Shown here: positions 1 through 8,490 of the stretch, in pieces
Numbering within the stretch: position 1 is the stretch's first letter
Layout of the letters: every line of letters starts with the position of its first letter
Assembly (NCBI GenBank): GCA_015058045.1
Contig: SVDC01000005.1
Location: forward strand, 1-64,000
Direction: 5' to 3'
DNA from: Cellulosilyticum sp.
GTDB lineage: Bacteria > Bacillota > Clostridia > Lachnospirales > Cellulosilyticaceae
Length of the DNA stretch: 64,000 bases
Notes under the pieces: model-generated
Told to the model about the DNA's origin: nothing
What the model saw: only the letters and a program-made list of their open reading frames with translations
Database searches by the model: none
Translations under genes and position numbers: made by a program

Positions 1-25
1 AGCTGCTAACGTTGTAAAACACTAA
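1..25 (+). CDS. Possible 3' end of an upstream gene
   Basis: Reading from base 2 gives seven sense codons (AANVVKH) and a TAA, followed 21 bases later by a strong terminator. This is probably the tail of a gene starting before the window, perhaps part of the pilus cluster. The frame is chosen only because a terminator follows; identity is unknown. Confidence 0.3.
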
Positions 26-46
26 GAACCAATTATAGTATACGAG

Positions 47-75
47 GGCGATACCCAAATGGGTATCGCCTTTTT
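47..75 (+). terminator. Intrinsic terminator
   Basis: A perfect 10-bp stem (GGCGATACCC / GGGTATCGCC) with an AAAT loop is followed by five T. It separates the upstream gene from the pilus-type genes that start at 174. Confidence 0.9.
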
Positions 76-173
76 ATATTGCTGAAAATAGCGAGGTTAT
101 AAAAAATAAGCATGTTTTAAGAAAAAATCAATATAAATAGTTTATACAAGGGGAGATGAAAAGAGGGGGAGTT

Positions 174-1181
174 ATGAAACAAAGAGAATTAGCAATCTTT
201 TGTAGGCAGCTAGCGCAGATTGCGGGAGCAGGAATGAGGTTTGAGGAAGGCTTACGATTTATAATAGATGAAGAAAAAGAAAAGTACATACCAAAAAGAG
301 TAATGATTCAAAAGTTAGAAAAGGGAGAAGTGCTAGTAGATGTTTTAGAACAGGAAAAACTTTTTTCAGTAGAAATGCTAGAAATGATAGCCATAGGGAT
401 GCAAACTGGAAATTTAGAAGAGATTTTTAATGAAATTGCAGATTACTATGAGCATGAAATAAATATTAAAGAGCAAGTGAAAAATGCTTTTTATTATCCT
501 TTGATTTTAGGGAGTATCCTTTTAGTAGTTATGAGTATTTTAATGATTAAGGTATTACCTATTTTTAAAGAGATTTATAAGGGGATGAATGTTACTACAA
601 CAGGTTTTACAAAATGGCTATTTGAGAAGGGGAGCTTAGTTGGAATAGCTTTAGTTATAGTATTAATAGGGGCATGGTTTATTGTTTTTGTAGGGAATTT
701 TTGTACATATTTTAAGCAAACAAAAGCATTATGGAAAAGGCTTACAAATAGAAATCAGATACTAGAACTAATTGATTTAATTCGTTTAACTAGGATGCTT
801 TCCTTATTGATTAAAAATGGTCAAAGTCTGGATCAGGCACTACTTTATGGAGAAGGGGTAGTTAGACAGGAAAACCTTAAAGAAAAGCTTCAGATATGCA
901 GAGCAGAGATTATTACCTCATCAGATTTAATGCAATCTCTTAATAAAGGGAGTTTATTTAAGCCGTTTATTAGAAAGAGTCTTGTATTAGCTTTAAAAAC
1001 TGGAAGGCTAGAAAGCAGCTTGAAAGAAGCGAGTAGCTACTATGAAAAGCATTTGGAAAAAACATTACTAAAAGGCCTTTCCATTATTGAGCCTGTTTCA
1101 GTAGGTATTATTTCTATAATACTTGGTAGTATTTTATTTGCTGTTATGATTCCACTAATGAATTTAATAAATGCGTTTTAG
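174..1181 (+). CDS. Type II secretion/type IV pilus inner-membrane platform protein (PilC/GspF/ComGB-like)
   Basis: This is a polytopic inner-membrane platform protein of the GspF family. Such proteins connect the assembly ATPase to the growing pilus or pseudopilus. The N-terminus (KQRELAIFCRQLAQIAGAGM) is typical of the family, where an FCRQL element followed by a small-residue-rich helix opens the first GspF domain. Two GspF repeats are visible (about residues 5-125 and 205-335), with hydrophobic segments near 105-125, 155-180 and 310-335. I chose the ATG at 174 because GAGGGGG lies at good distance from it; an ATG at 156 is almost on top of its own purine tract. Three small membrane-anchored proteins follow closely, so this looks like the end of a pilus operon. 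No assembly ATPase is in view. Function is a family-level assignment. Confidence 0.85.
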   Translation: MKQRELAIFCRQLAQIAGAGMRFEEGLRFIIDEEKEKYIPKRVMIQKLEKGEVLVDVLEQEKLFSVEMLEMIAIGMQTGNLEEIFNEIADYYEHEINIKEQVKNAFYYPLILGSILLVVMSILMIKVLPIFKEIYKGMNVTTTGFTKWLFEKGSLVGIALVIVLIGAWFIVFVGNFCTYFKQTKALWKRLTNRNQILELIDLIRLTRMLSLLIKNGQSLDQALLYGEGVVRQENLKEKLQICRAEIITSSDLMQSLNKGSLFKPFIRKSLVLALKTGRLESSLKEASSYYEKHLEKTLLKGLSIIEPVSVGIISIILGSILFAVMIPLMNLINAF

Positions 1182-1190
1182 TAGGGAGAG

Positions 1191-1655
1191 ATGAATATGC
1201 GAAAAATGAATAGATGGATGTTATTAGTTCTCCTTATTTTATTCTGTTTAGTAGGGACGCTACTAATTCGTATAGGTATAGTAAGTTATAAAAATGAACA
1301 GTTAGTGAGTATGCAGCAGCTTCATATAAGAATGCCTAGTGATTATATTACAAGTCAAATACGAGAACACAATGTCGCCTATCCTATAGAAGTCAGAATG
1401 CAAGGAGGATATCAAGTTTTAGTTCTACTTAGTGAAGAAGAGGGAATGGTCTACGAAACTTGGATTTATTGTTTAAATCATAAACTGTATGAAGCCTATG
1501 TATCAGTAGGTAGCACATTAAGATTAGAGTCAGGAAAAGAATTAATGGAGCTAGAGAATCTAGAATTTAAAAAAGGTGGAAAATGCCTTACGGTTACGTT
1601 TGAAACGAAAGATCAGAAAAGTTACGAGCTTCTTTTTGAAGGAGGTAGTCAATGA
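1191..1655 (+). CDS. DUF4860-like membrane-anchored protein of pilus operon
   Basis: This 154-residue protein has a short basic N-terminus, one membrane helix (about residues 9-28) and an extracytoplasmic beta-rich domain. The pattern GGYQVLVL...YETWIYC...LYEAYV resembles the DUF4860 family, which I recall from clostridial pilus clusters. The gene begins 10 bases after the GspF-like gene and overlaps the next by 4 bases (ATGA), so translation is probably coupled. An ATG at 1197 has better spacing from AGGGAG and may be the true start. A structural role in pilus assembly is inferred from position; the family call is from memory. Confidence 0.6.
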   Translation: MNMRKMNRWMLLVLLILFCLVGTLLIRIGIVSYKNEQLVSMQQLHIRMPSDYITSQIREHNVAYPIEVRMQGGYQVLVLLSEEEGMVYETWIYCLNHKLYEAYVSVGSTLRLESGKELMELENLEFKKGGKCLTVTFETKDQKSYELLFEGGSQ

Positions 1656-2152
1656 GGAATATAGAATATAAAAAGCAGAATTTATCCATTTGGTTAGAGT
1701 TTATGGTTATGATGGGGGTACTTTTATTAGTGGTTGCAATCACTTTACTAGGGATTTATAAATCACGACAATTGAGCCAAAATAACAAAATCCAGCTAGA
1801 AGTATCTTTAAAACTACAAAATCTAATGGAATATTGCAAAGCAAATAAAGATGATCTAGAAGATTGTCTCAAGCATTTAGAAGGAAATGAAAGTTATAAG
1901 GAAATCTATAACTTGGACTGGAACTTATTTTATGATGCTAATTGGCAACAAGTAGCATCTGTTCAAGAAGCGGATTATAGCATAGAGGTGCAGATAGAAA
2001 ATATCCCATATACCTATGGAATTCTTAAGAATATTATTTTAGAAGCTTATAGAATAGAACAGTATAATCTAGAAGAACATGGGATGAAGGGAAGTGGAAA
2101 ACAATTTGTCTTGGATTTAGAAAGTAGTTACATTGTAAGGGAGGAATTTTAG
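1652..2152 (+). CDS. Pseudopilin-like membrane-anchored protein, function unknown
   Basis: This 166-residue protein starts with a charged stretch and one long hydrophobic helix (about residues 14-35, LEFMVMMGVLLLVVAITLLG). A soluble domain with a Cys pair around residues 57-67 follows. A glutamate just before the hydrophobic core is reminiscent of minor pilins, where a Glu near the start of the helix follows the prepilin peptidase site. A classical Gly cleavage residue is not evident, so this is not a confident pilin. It overlaps the preceding gene by 4 bases and abuts the next at 2152/2153. A role as minor pilin or assembly factor is inferred from context. Confidence 0.55.
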   Translation: MRNIEYKKQNLSIWLEFMVMMGVLLLVVAITLLGIYKSRQLSQNNKIQLEVSLKLQNLMEYCKANKDDLEDCLKHLEGNESYKEIYNLDWNLFYDANWQQVASVQEADYSIEVQIENIPYTYGILKNIILEAYRIEQYNLEEHGMKGSGKQFVLDLESSYIVREEF

Positions 2153-2596
2153 ATGAAAACAATAGTGAAGATGCCCATAGGTCTAGGTATCTGTTCGTCA
2201 GTGATGATGTTTATGACGATGACTATGGTTTCACTAATGAGTTTAATTTTAATGACAACTACTAAAGAAGCAAGGCTTTGTGAAGAAAGCATTGAAGTAA
2301 CTAAAGCCTATTATAAAGCAGAAGCGCGGGCAAATACTAAGTTATTAGAGATAGAAGAAATTTATGAGATTTATAGTAGTGCACAAAGCTCAAGAGAAGA
2401 TGTATTAGAGCAGGTTTTAAAGGAAATAGAAGGTGTAACACAAGTAGAAATAGGAGAGAAATTTAAAATCTACTATGAAGTTCCAATAGACAAGCAGCAA
2501 TTTATTGAAGTAGTAGCTACATTACCAGTTCAGTTAGATGAGCCTCTTAGTGGTGTTTTACAAATTTTAAGTTGGAAAATCAGCTCTAATGAATAA
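2153..2596 (+). CDS. Small membrane-anchored protein at end of pilus operon, function unknown
   Basis: This 147-residue protein has an N-terminal hydrophobic segment rich in Met (about residues 8-35). An acidic helical region with many Glu follows (about 40-90), then a short beta-rich tail. It begins immediately after the stop of the previous gene, behind GGGAGGAAT, and is the last gene before a 290-base AT-rich gap. The layout (one membrane helix plus a small extracytoplasmic domain) is like PilX or minor-pilin accessory proteins, but no family motif was recognised. Confidence 0.55.
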   Translation: MKTIVKMPIGLGICSSVMMFMTMTMVSLMSLILMTTTKEARLCEESIEVTKAYYKAEARANTKLLEIEEIYEIYSSAQSSREDVLEQVLKEIEGVTQVEIGEKFKIYYEVPIDKQQFIEVVATLPVQLDEPLSGVLQILSWKISSNE

Positions 2597-2780
2597 TATA
2601 AAATAAAGTAGAATACTCTATAGGAATGAATATTAGAGAGAGCAGAAGGTATAAAATACACTTATATATAAGGTGACAAAAAATATAAATATAATTAAAA
2701 AATATACAATATATTATTTATTTCATTAAAAAATAAATAAAAATAATACTAAAAAATTAAATAAATTATTTCTAAATTTA

Positions 2781-2809
2781 TTGAAAATATTAAACTGAGA
2801 TGGTACACT
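2781..2809 (+). promoter_or_regulatory. Candidate sigma-A promoter for the alcohol dehydrogenase gene
   Basis: TTGAAA (2781-2786), 17 bases, then TACACT (2804-2809) lies 78 bases before the start codon at 2887. The rest of the 2597-2886 gap is extremely AT-rich and shows no other feature I can support. Confidence 0.5.
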
Positions 2810-2886
2810 AAATGTGTTAGTAAGTTAAATATGTACAAGGTACTATTTAATATTATTCTTATTAAGGGATAAAAGGGGGATGTTTA

Positions 2887-4056
2887 ATGGCAAGATTTAC
2901 ATTACCAAGAGATATTTATTTTGGAAAAGATGCAATTAGTGAACTTAAGAACTTAAAAGGACATAGAAAGGCCATCGTTGTAACAGGTGGTAGTTCCATG
3001 AAAAAAGGTGGTTTCTTACAAAAAGTAGAAGATGTATTAAAAGAAACAGGTCTTGAAGTTCAATTATTTGAAGGGGTAGAACCTGATCCATCTATTGAAA
3101 CCGTTTTTCGTGGTGCAAAAGCAATGCAAGAATTTGAACCAGATGTGATTGTATCTATTGGTGGTGGTTCACCTATTGATGCAGCTAAAGCTATGTGGGT
3201 ATTTTATGAATATCCAGATTTAACTTTTGATGATATTAAAGATCCATTCTCTATTCCACCACTTAGAAAGAAAGCTATTTTTGTAGCCATTCCATCTACT
3301 AGTGGGACAGCGACTGAGGTAACAGCTTTCTCTGTTATTACAGATTACAGCACACATATTAAATATCCTTTAGCTGATTTTGAAATTACACCTGATATCG
3401 CTATTTTAGATAGTGATATACCATTAACTATGCCTAAGAAATTAACAGCACATACAGGTATGGATGCACTAACTCATGCGATTGAAGCTTATGTAGCAAC
3501 AGCACGCTCACCATTTAGTGATCCATTAGCCCTTAAAGCTATTTCAGATATCTATGACAGTATTGTAGCTTCTTATAATGAAGATGAGGATGCAAGAGGA
3601 AAAATGCACATTGCACAATGTCTTGCTGGAATGGCATTCTCTAATGCGTTATTAGGTATTGTACATAGTCTTGCCCATAAAGTAGGAGCACAATATGGCA
3701 TTCCACATGGATGTTGTAATGCGATTATGTTACCTTATGTTGTTCAATATAATTCAAAAGTTTGTATGGAACGTTTTGCAGATATTGCAAGAATTATGGG
3801 ACTCCCAGGAAGAACAAATGAACAGCTTACTAATTCTTTAGTACAAACAATTAAAGATTTAAATAAAAAACTGGATATTCCATTATCTTATAGAGAATAT
3901 GGTGTTACAGAAGAACAATTTAAAGAAACAGCAGACTTTATTGCGCAAAATGCTGTGCTTGATCCATGTACAGGATCTAATCCAAGGGAAACAGATGTTG
4001 TGAATATGAAAAAAGTACTAACTTGTACATATTATGGAATGGATGTAACATTCTAA
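2887..4056 (+). CDS. Iron-containing alcohol dehydrogenase
   Basis: This is a group III (iron-type) alcohol dehydrogenase that reduces aldehydes to alcohols with NAD(P)H in the cytoplasm, probably during fermentation. Length (389 residues) is normal for the family. The nucleotide-binding motif GGGSPIDAAKA is at residues 92-102 and the TSGTATE loop at 138-144. By comparison with FucO the metal ligands should be D193, H197, H260 and H274 (GMDALTHAIEAY, IVHSLAH, GIPHG). All are present, so the enzyme should be active. It resembles clostridial butanol/ethanol dehydrogenases, but substrate and cofactor preference cannot be decided from sequence. It appears monocistronic, with its own promoter and a downstream terminator. 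AAGGGGG gives a strong ribosome-binding site. Confidence 0.92.
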   Translation: MARFTLPRDIYFGKDAISELKNLKGHRKAIVVTGGSSMKKGGFLQKVEDVLKETGLEVQLFEGVEPDPSIETVFRGAKAMQEFEPDVIVSIGGGSPIDAAKAMWVFYEYPDLTFDDIKDPFSIPPLRKKAIFVAIPSTSGTATEVTAFSVITDYSTHIKYPLADFEITPDIAILDSDIPLTMPKKLTAHTGMDALTHAIEAYVATARSPFSDPLALKAISDIYDSIVASYNEDEDARGKMHIAQCLAGMAFSNALLGIVHSLAHKVGAQYGIPHGCCNAIMLPYVVQYNSKVCMERFADIARIMGLPGRTNEQLTNSLVQTIKDLNKKLDIPLSYREYGVTEEQFKETADFIAQNAVLDPCTGSNPRETDVVNMKKVLTCTYYGMDVTF

Positions 4057-4094
4057 GCTGATTTAGCCTATACCGAAATAAAGTATATAGAACT

Positions 4095-4173
4095 CACGCA
4101 TCATAGGTATTTAGAAGTTATGATACGTGGAATGTCTAGTATAGAAGGGATGTTGTATAAAGCAACATCCCTT
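4095..4173 (+). terminator. Hairpin and terminator after the alcohol dehydrogenase
   Basis: Two hairpins lie in tandem. An imperfect one is at 4095-4129 (CACG.ATCATA / TATGAT.CGTG). A perfect 11-bp stem follows at 4145-4155 / 4163-4173 (AAGGGATGTTG / CAACATCCCTT). The T-tract after it is weak, so termination may be partial. The remaining bases to 4347 show nothing I can name. Confidence 0.65.
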
Positions 4174-4347
4174 TAGTATTGCATAAAGGGATATTAGATA
4201 AATATATGAATCAGGAGTAAGAGAAGGGAATATATAGATATAGGCGTATAGCTTTATAAGATGCGCTAATTTTCGTAATTAAAGTCAGAATAATAAAAAT
4301 AATTATCTGTAAATTGTATATTTATGTAAAAAATATTAAATCCTGTT

Positions 4348-4376
4348 TTGTTAAGTTTATCAAGGAATGTCATAAT
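4348..4376 (+). promoter_or_regulatory. Candidate nfnAB promoter with overlapping inverted repeat
   Basis: TTGTTA (4348-4353), 17 bases, then CATAAT (4371-4376) could be the promoter of the nfn operon starting at 4447. The -35 is embedded in a near-palindrome, TTGTTAA-GT-TTATCAA (4348-4363). A repressor bound there would block polymerase. The half-site resembles Rex-type TTGTTAA, but the spacing (2 rather than 4) does not fit the usual Rex site. Confidence 0.4.
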
Positions 4377-4446
4377 AAAAGAGAAGTATAAACAGGAATT
4401 ACAGTGACATCGGATAATTAAAAGCGATGAACAAGAGGGGGATTAT

Positions 4447-5289
4447 ATGTATAAGATTGTAAAGAAAAGAATTTTAAATCCAACAGTTATGCTTATGGAT
4501 ATTGAAGCACCTTTTATTGCTAAAAAAGCTGAGCCAGGTCAATTTATTATTTTAAGAGTAGATGAAGAAGGCGAACGTATTCCATTAACGATTGCTGACT
4601 TTGACAGAGAACAAGGTACAGTTACAATCATTTTCCAAATCGTAGGAAAGACAACTAAAGCATTAAGCGGCTTAGAAGAAGGCGACTACTTACAAGATTT
4701 TGTAGGGCCATTAGGTGTAGCTTCTCATGTAGAAGGACTAAAAAAAGTAGCTGTAGTAGGTGGAGGTGTAGGGTCTGCTATTGCTTATCCAGTTGCTAAA
4801 AAGTTACATAACCTTGGAGCAGATGTGGATGTCATTGTTGGATTTAGAAATAAGGATTTAGTGATTTTAGAAGATGAATTTAAAGCAGCAAGTTCAAGAC
4901 TATTTATGATGACAGATGATGGAAGCTATGGTGAGAAAGGTCTTGTAACAAATGCTCTTGAAAATCTTATTAAAGAAGGTAATAACTATGATGAGGTTAT
5001 TGCTATAGGACCACTCATCATGATGAAATTTGTTTGTGAGCTTACAAAAAAATATAATGTAAAAACCATGGTAAGTATGAACCCTATTATGATTGATGGA
5101 ACAGGTATGTGTGGTGGTTGTCGTCTGACAGTAGGTGGCAAAGTACAATTTGCTTGTGTAGATGGTCCAGATTTTAATGGACACGAAGTAGATTTTGATG
5201 AAGCAATTTCTAGAGCAAGTATGTACAAAGACTTTGAAAAACATGCCTATGAAGCGCAATGTAACTTAATGAAAAAGGGGGAAAACTAA
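4447..5289 (+). CDS. nfnA: NADH-dependent ferredoxin:NADP+ oxidoreductase subunit A (FAD/NAD and 2Fe-2S subunit)
   Basis: This is the small subunit of the electron-bifurcating transhydrogenase NfnAB, which couples NADH and reduced ferredoxin oxidation to NADP+ reduction. It is often labelled sulfide or dihydroorotate dehydrogenase-like. It has an FAD-binding barrel (about residues 1-95) and a nucleotide-binding fold with GGGVGSAIAYP (105-115). The C-terminal cluster motif is D217-G-T-G-M-C222-G-G-C225 plus C237. Asp in place of the first Cys is the hallmark of NfnA, whose 2Fe-2S cluster has one Asp and three Cys ligands, and separates it from PyrK, which has four Cys. Length (280 residues) is typical. 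The next gene begins 2 bases after the stop codon. Confidence 0.9.
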   Translation: MYKIVKKRILNPTVMLMDIEAPFIAKKAEPGQFIILRVDEEGERIPLTIADFDREQGTVTIIFQIVGKTTKALSGLEEGDYLQDFVGPLGVASHVEGLKKVAVVGGGVGSAIAYPVAKKLHNLGADVDVIVGFRNKDLVILEDEFKAASSRLFMMTDDGSYGEKGLVTNALENLIKEGNNYDEVIAIGPLIMMKFVCELTKKYNVKTMVSMNPIMIDGTGMCGGCRLTVGGKVQFACVDGPDFNGHEVDFDEAISRASMYKDFEKHAYEAQCNLMKKGEN

Positions 5290-5290
5290 A

Positions 5291-6700
5291 ATGGCTGCAA
5301 ATATGAGTCCTAAAAAAATGGAAATGCCAGTACAAGATCCAATGGTAAGAAATGCAAACTTTAAAGAAGTTGCTTTAGGTTATACAGTAGAGATGGCACA
5401 AGAAGAAGCAAGCCGTTGCTTAAATTGTAAAACCATGCCTTGTGTAAGTGGCTGCCCTGTTAATGTAAAGATTCCTGATTTCATTTCAGAAATTAAAAAT
5501 GGGGACTTTGAAAAGGCTTATGAAATCATTAAAGAAACTAGCAGCTTACCGGCTGTATGTGGTCGTGTTTGTCCACAAGAAAGCCAATGTGAATCTAAAT
5601 GTGTACGTGGTATTAAAACAGAAAGCGTTGGAATTGGTCGTCTGGAACGTTTCGTAGCAGATTATCATATGGAACATAGCCAAGAAGAAGTGGTTGTTCC
5701 AGAGTGTAATGGACATAAAGTAGCGATTATTGGTGCAGGTCCAGCCGGTCTTACTTGTGCTGGAGACCTTGCTAAGAAAGGGTACAAAGTAACTATCTTT
5801 GAAGCACTTCACTTAGCTGGTGGTGTACTTGTTTACGGTATTCCAGAATTCAGACTTCCAAAGGCAATTGTTCAAAAAGAAATTGATACCTTAAAAGCAA
5901 TGGGTGTAGAAGTAATGACTAATATGGTAATTGGTAAAGTTATTTCTATTGATGAACTCTTTGAACAAGGATATGAATCTATCTTTGTAGGTTCAGGTGC
6001 AGGTCTTCCAAACTTCATGAATATTCCAGGGGAAAATTTAAAAGGTGTATACTCAGCGAATGAATTCTTAACAAGAGTAAACTTAATGAAAGCTTACAGA
6101 GAAGGTAGTGACACCCCAATTAAAAATTGTAAGAGTGTAGCAATCGTTGGTGGTGGTAACGTAGCAATGGATGCTGCAAGATGTGCAAAACGTCTTGGTG
6201 CTGAAAATGTTTATATTGTATACCGTCGTAGTGAAGAAGAAATGCCAGCTAGACGTGAAGAAGTAGAACATGCTAAAGAAGAAGGTATCATCTTTAAAAA
6301 CCTTAATAACCCAGTACAAATCGTTGGTCAAGATGGATGGGTTAAAGGTATGGAATGTGTGGAAATGGAACTGGGTGACCCAGATGAATCAGGTAGAAGA
6401 AGACCAGTTGTTAAAGAAGGTTCTAATTTCATCTTAGATGTAGACTGTGTCATCATGGCAATTGGTACAAGCCCTAACCCACTTATTAGAAGTACAACAG
6501 AAGGCTTAGATACTAATAGACGTGGTTGTATCGTTACTGAGGAAGAAACAGGTCTTACAACAAGAGAAGGTGTATACGCTGGTGGAGATGCTGTAACAGG
6601 AGCTGCAACCGTTATCTTAGCGATGGGTGCAGGTAAAAAAGCAGCTGCAGCTATGGATGAATATATTAAAACTAAGTCAGAAGCAGCAACAACTAAATAA
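5291..6700 (+). CDS. nfnB: NADH-dependent ferredoxin:NADP+ oxidoreductase subunit B (GltD-like)
   Basis: This is the large subunit of NfnAB, homologous to the small subunit of glutamate synthase and often annotated gltA/gltD. Eight N-terminal cysteines for two 4Fe-4S clusters are all present: C43, C46, C51, C55 and C90, C94, C100, C104. A first Rossmann motif, GAGPAG (148-153), binds the bifurcating FAD. A second, VGGGNVAMDAAR (286-297), binds NADP(H). A C-terminal GGDAVTGAATVI element completes the FAD site. Length 469 fits. No large glutamate synthase subunit lies nearby and nfnA is directly upstream, so the transhydrogenase role is much more likely than glutamate synthesis. Codon choice is of the highly expressed type. 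Confidence 0.92.
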   Translation: MAANMSPKKMEMPVQDPMVRNANFKEVALGYTVEMAQEEASRCLNCKTMPCVSGCPVNVKIPDFISEIKNGDFEKAYEIIKETSSLPAVCGRVCPQESQCESKCVRGIKTESVGIGRLERFVADYHMEHSQEEVVVPECNGHKVAIIGAGPAGLTCAGDLAKKGYKVTIFEALHLAGGVLVYGIPEFRLPKAIVQKEIDTLKAMGVEVMTNMVIGKVISIDELFEQGYESIFVGSGAGLPNFMNIPGENLKGVYSANEFLTRVNLMKAYREGSDTPIKNCKSVAIVGGGNVAMDAARCAKRLGAENVYIVYRRSEEEMPARREEVEHAKEEGIIFKNLNNPVQIVGQDGWVKGMECVEMELGDPDESGRRRPVVKEGSNFILDVDCVIMAIGTSPNPLIRSTTEGLDTNRRGCIVTEEETGLTTREGVYAGGDAVTGAATVILAMGAGKKAAAAMDEYIKTKSEAATTK

Positions 6701-6807
6701 AATATTAACTACAATAATAGATTAAACATTTGCTATTCCTTATTATACATGGGGGAATAGAGGAGAAAATCAAATAAGAGTATGGATGAATAGTTTATAG
6801 ATGAAAT

Positions 6808-6852
6808 AAAACCCCTTCATAATATGTGAGTATCACTTATGAGGGGGTTTTA
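6808..6852. terminator. Bidirectional terminator between nfnB and the TrhA-like gene
   Basis: AAAACCCC.TTCATAA pairs with TTATGAGGGGGTTTT around a loop of about 15 bases. A-rich and T-rich flanks let it serve both converging genes. Confidence 0.8.
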
Positions 6853-6901
6853 TATTTATATCTAGTTTATATTTATATCAAGTAAAATGAAACAAAATTT
6901 A

Positions 6902-7543
6902 TTAAAGTACATATTTGAAAATTGCCCAGTAGTGGCAAAAGCTTCCCAGTAATACAAAGATATGAAAGATTTCATGAAAGCCAAATTCTGGTGAGAAATT
7001 AGGTTTTTTCAGACCGTAAATCACACCACCTATGGTATACATGACCCCACCTAATAAAAGAAATACAAATCCGCCTAATGATAAGGAATCATATAGAGGT
7101 TTAAGTGCAAAGAGTGCGATCCATCCCATACCAATATAAAATCCTGTAGAGACCCATCTAGGCATATTCATCCAAAACATTTTAAGTGTAATACCAATGA
7201 GGGCAAGGCTCCAAACAATAGTGATAATACTCCATTTCCAAACACCTGTTAATGAAAGTAGGCAAAATGGGGTATAAGAACCTGCAATTAAGATAAAAAT
7301 CATAGCATGATCTAATTTACGCAGCTTAAGTAAGATTGCATCAGTTGTATGCACTAAGTGATAGATACCACTAGTTGTATAAAGTAGTACAAGGCTTACT
7401 CCGAAGATAAGTATAGAAGCAATAACAACTGGGCTAAGTGCTGTATGTGTATTATTAAGTAGAATGATTGTGCCAATAATGGATAGAAGGGCGCCGAATA
7501 AATGAGTTAAAGCATTGACTGGTTCTCTAAGATAGTGTTTCAT
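6902..7543 (-). CDS. Hemolysin III / TrhA family membrane protein
   Basis: This seven-helix membrane protein is of the HlyIII/TrhA family (PAQR superfamily). In bacteria these are linked to membrane energetics and fatty-acid/fluidity homeostasis; hemolysis is not a safe inference. Family motifs are present: NALTHLFGA near the start, SGIYHLVH, LDHAMIFILIAGSYTPF, and the C-terminal FHEIFHIFVLLGSFCHYW. The conserved Ser and His residues of the presumed metal site are included. The open frame extends 43 codons further upstream. AGGAGA lies 8 bases before the ATG at 7543 and the family N-terminus starts there, so I place the start there (213 residues). Confidence 0.85.
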   Translation of the reverse strand: MKHYLREPVNALTHLFGALLSIIGTIILLNNTHTALSPVVIASILIFGVSLVLLYTTSGIYHLVHTTDAILLKLRKLDHAMIFILIAGSYTPFCLLSLTGVWKWSIITIVWSLALIGITLKMFWMNMPRWVSTGFYIGMGWIALFALKPLYDSLSLGGFVFLLLGGVMYTIGGVIYGLKKPNFSPEFGFHEIFHIFVLLGSFCHYWAIFKYVL

Positions 7544-7736
7544 ATTATCATCTCCTGAATTCAATAAGTAGTTTTCGATACTACTTATTAGTATAATAAA
7601 AATATAACATAATATACAAAAGGAAGTCAATGTAGTTTGAAAAAATAAATTTGCTTGATTTTGAAAATTCACCCGTGTATCATAGAAGTAGTAGAATAAA
7701 GGATTATGAGAGATAAGCAGTCAATGGGAGGAAATC

Positions 7737-8333
7737 ATGCAGAAAGAAGAATTATTGCAGATGATAAAGCAGCTTCAATTAGATGATACAATAGCAATAG
7801 AAAGTATTCCAAATTTAGATTTATATATGGATCAGGTTATTACCCTGTTTGAAGAAAAATTAGGACATACCAAGCGCTATGAAGAAGATAAACTACTTAC
7901 TAAAACAATGATTAATAACTATACAAAAGCTAAATTATTAATGCCCGCTGTAAAAAAGAAATATACGAAAGAACATATATTACTTATGATTTTACTATAT
8001 GACCTTAAGCAGATTTTAATGATTGGTGATATAAAAACTTTATTTGGAACCATTATTAAGGATGGACAAGTTAATAGTGAACTTTTGGCGGAAACATATC
8101 AGTTATTTACAGAATTAAAAGTAGAAGGTGCATATCAGTTCCAGGGCGAGGTAGAAAAAATCGAGGAGAGTATCGCTTCTAAGATTGAAACAATTCCCAT
8201 AGCAGAAGGCATAGAAGTAAATCAGCTTATAAGTATGATTCAAGTGATTTTGCTCACAGAAAAAGCAAATTACTATAAACGTCTAGCTGAAAAAATTATG
8301 GATGAAAAATTAGCAAATAAAGTGTCTCACTAA
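7737..8333 (+). CDS. DUF1836 domain protein
   Basis: This 198-residue cytoplasmic protein matches the DUF1836 family. The segment IPNLDLYMDQVITL (about residues 24-37) and the LTKTMINNYTKAKLLMPAVK segment (about 54-73) are typical. The middle part looks like a MerR-like winged helix and may bind DNA, but the family has no established function. It is widespread in Clostridia and Bacilli as a single gene. Here it is monocistronic, with GGGAGGA upstream and a strong terminator downstream. Confidence 0.8.
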   Translation: MQKEELLQMIKQLQLDDTIAIESIPNLDLYMDQVITLFEEKLGHTKRYEEDKLLTKTMINNYTKAKLLMPAVKKKYTKEHILLMILLYDLKQILMIGDIKTLFGTIIKDGQVNSELLAETYQLFTELKVEGAYQFQGEVEKIEESIASKIETIPIAEGIEVNQLISMIQVILLTEKANYYKRLAEKIMDEKLANKVSH

Positions 8334-8372
8334 TAAGAAGTCTAAGTATAATTTATAGAAAAGAATATAATT

Positions 8373-8410
8373 AAAAAACAGAGGGCACCATGGGTGTCCT
8401 CTGTTTTTTT
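8373..8410. terminator. Strong intrinsic terminator after the DUF1836 gene
   Basis: An 11-bp stem, CAGAGGGCACC / GGTGTCCTCTG with a 3-base loop, is followed by seven T and preceded by six A. It can therefore act for the plus gene and for the converging pckA. A second small hairpin, TTTAGCTT / AAGCTAAA (8466-8484), sits just past the pckA stop codon. Confidence 0.9.
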
Positions 8411-8490
8411 GTACCCTAGTACAAATGAGAATGTAAATTTTCTATAAAAGAAATAATGAGGTATATTTAGCTTTATAAGCTAAATAGCAA

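Noticed and set aside
4900-5259. Minus-strand ORFs opposite nfnA and nfnB
   Set aside because: They are shadows of a well-supported operon, rich in Cys, His and Thr codons from reverse reading, with no start signals.
5291-6700. Glutamate synthase small subunit
   Set aside because: No large subunit gene is nearby, and the adjacent NfnA with its Asp cluster ligand makes the Nfn complex the better reading.
6902-7672. True hemolysin
   Set aside because: The HlyIII/TrhA family is widespread in non-pathogens and has other proposed roles; no toxin features are seen.
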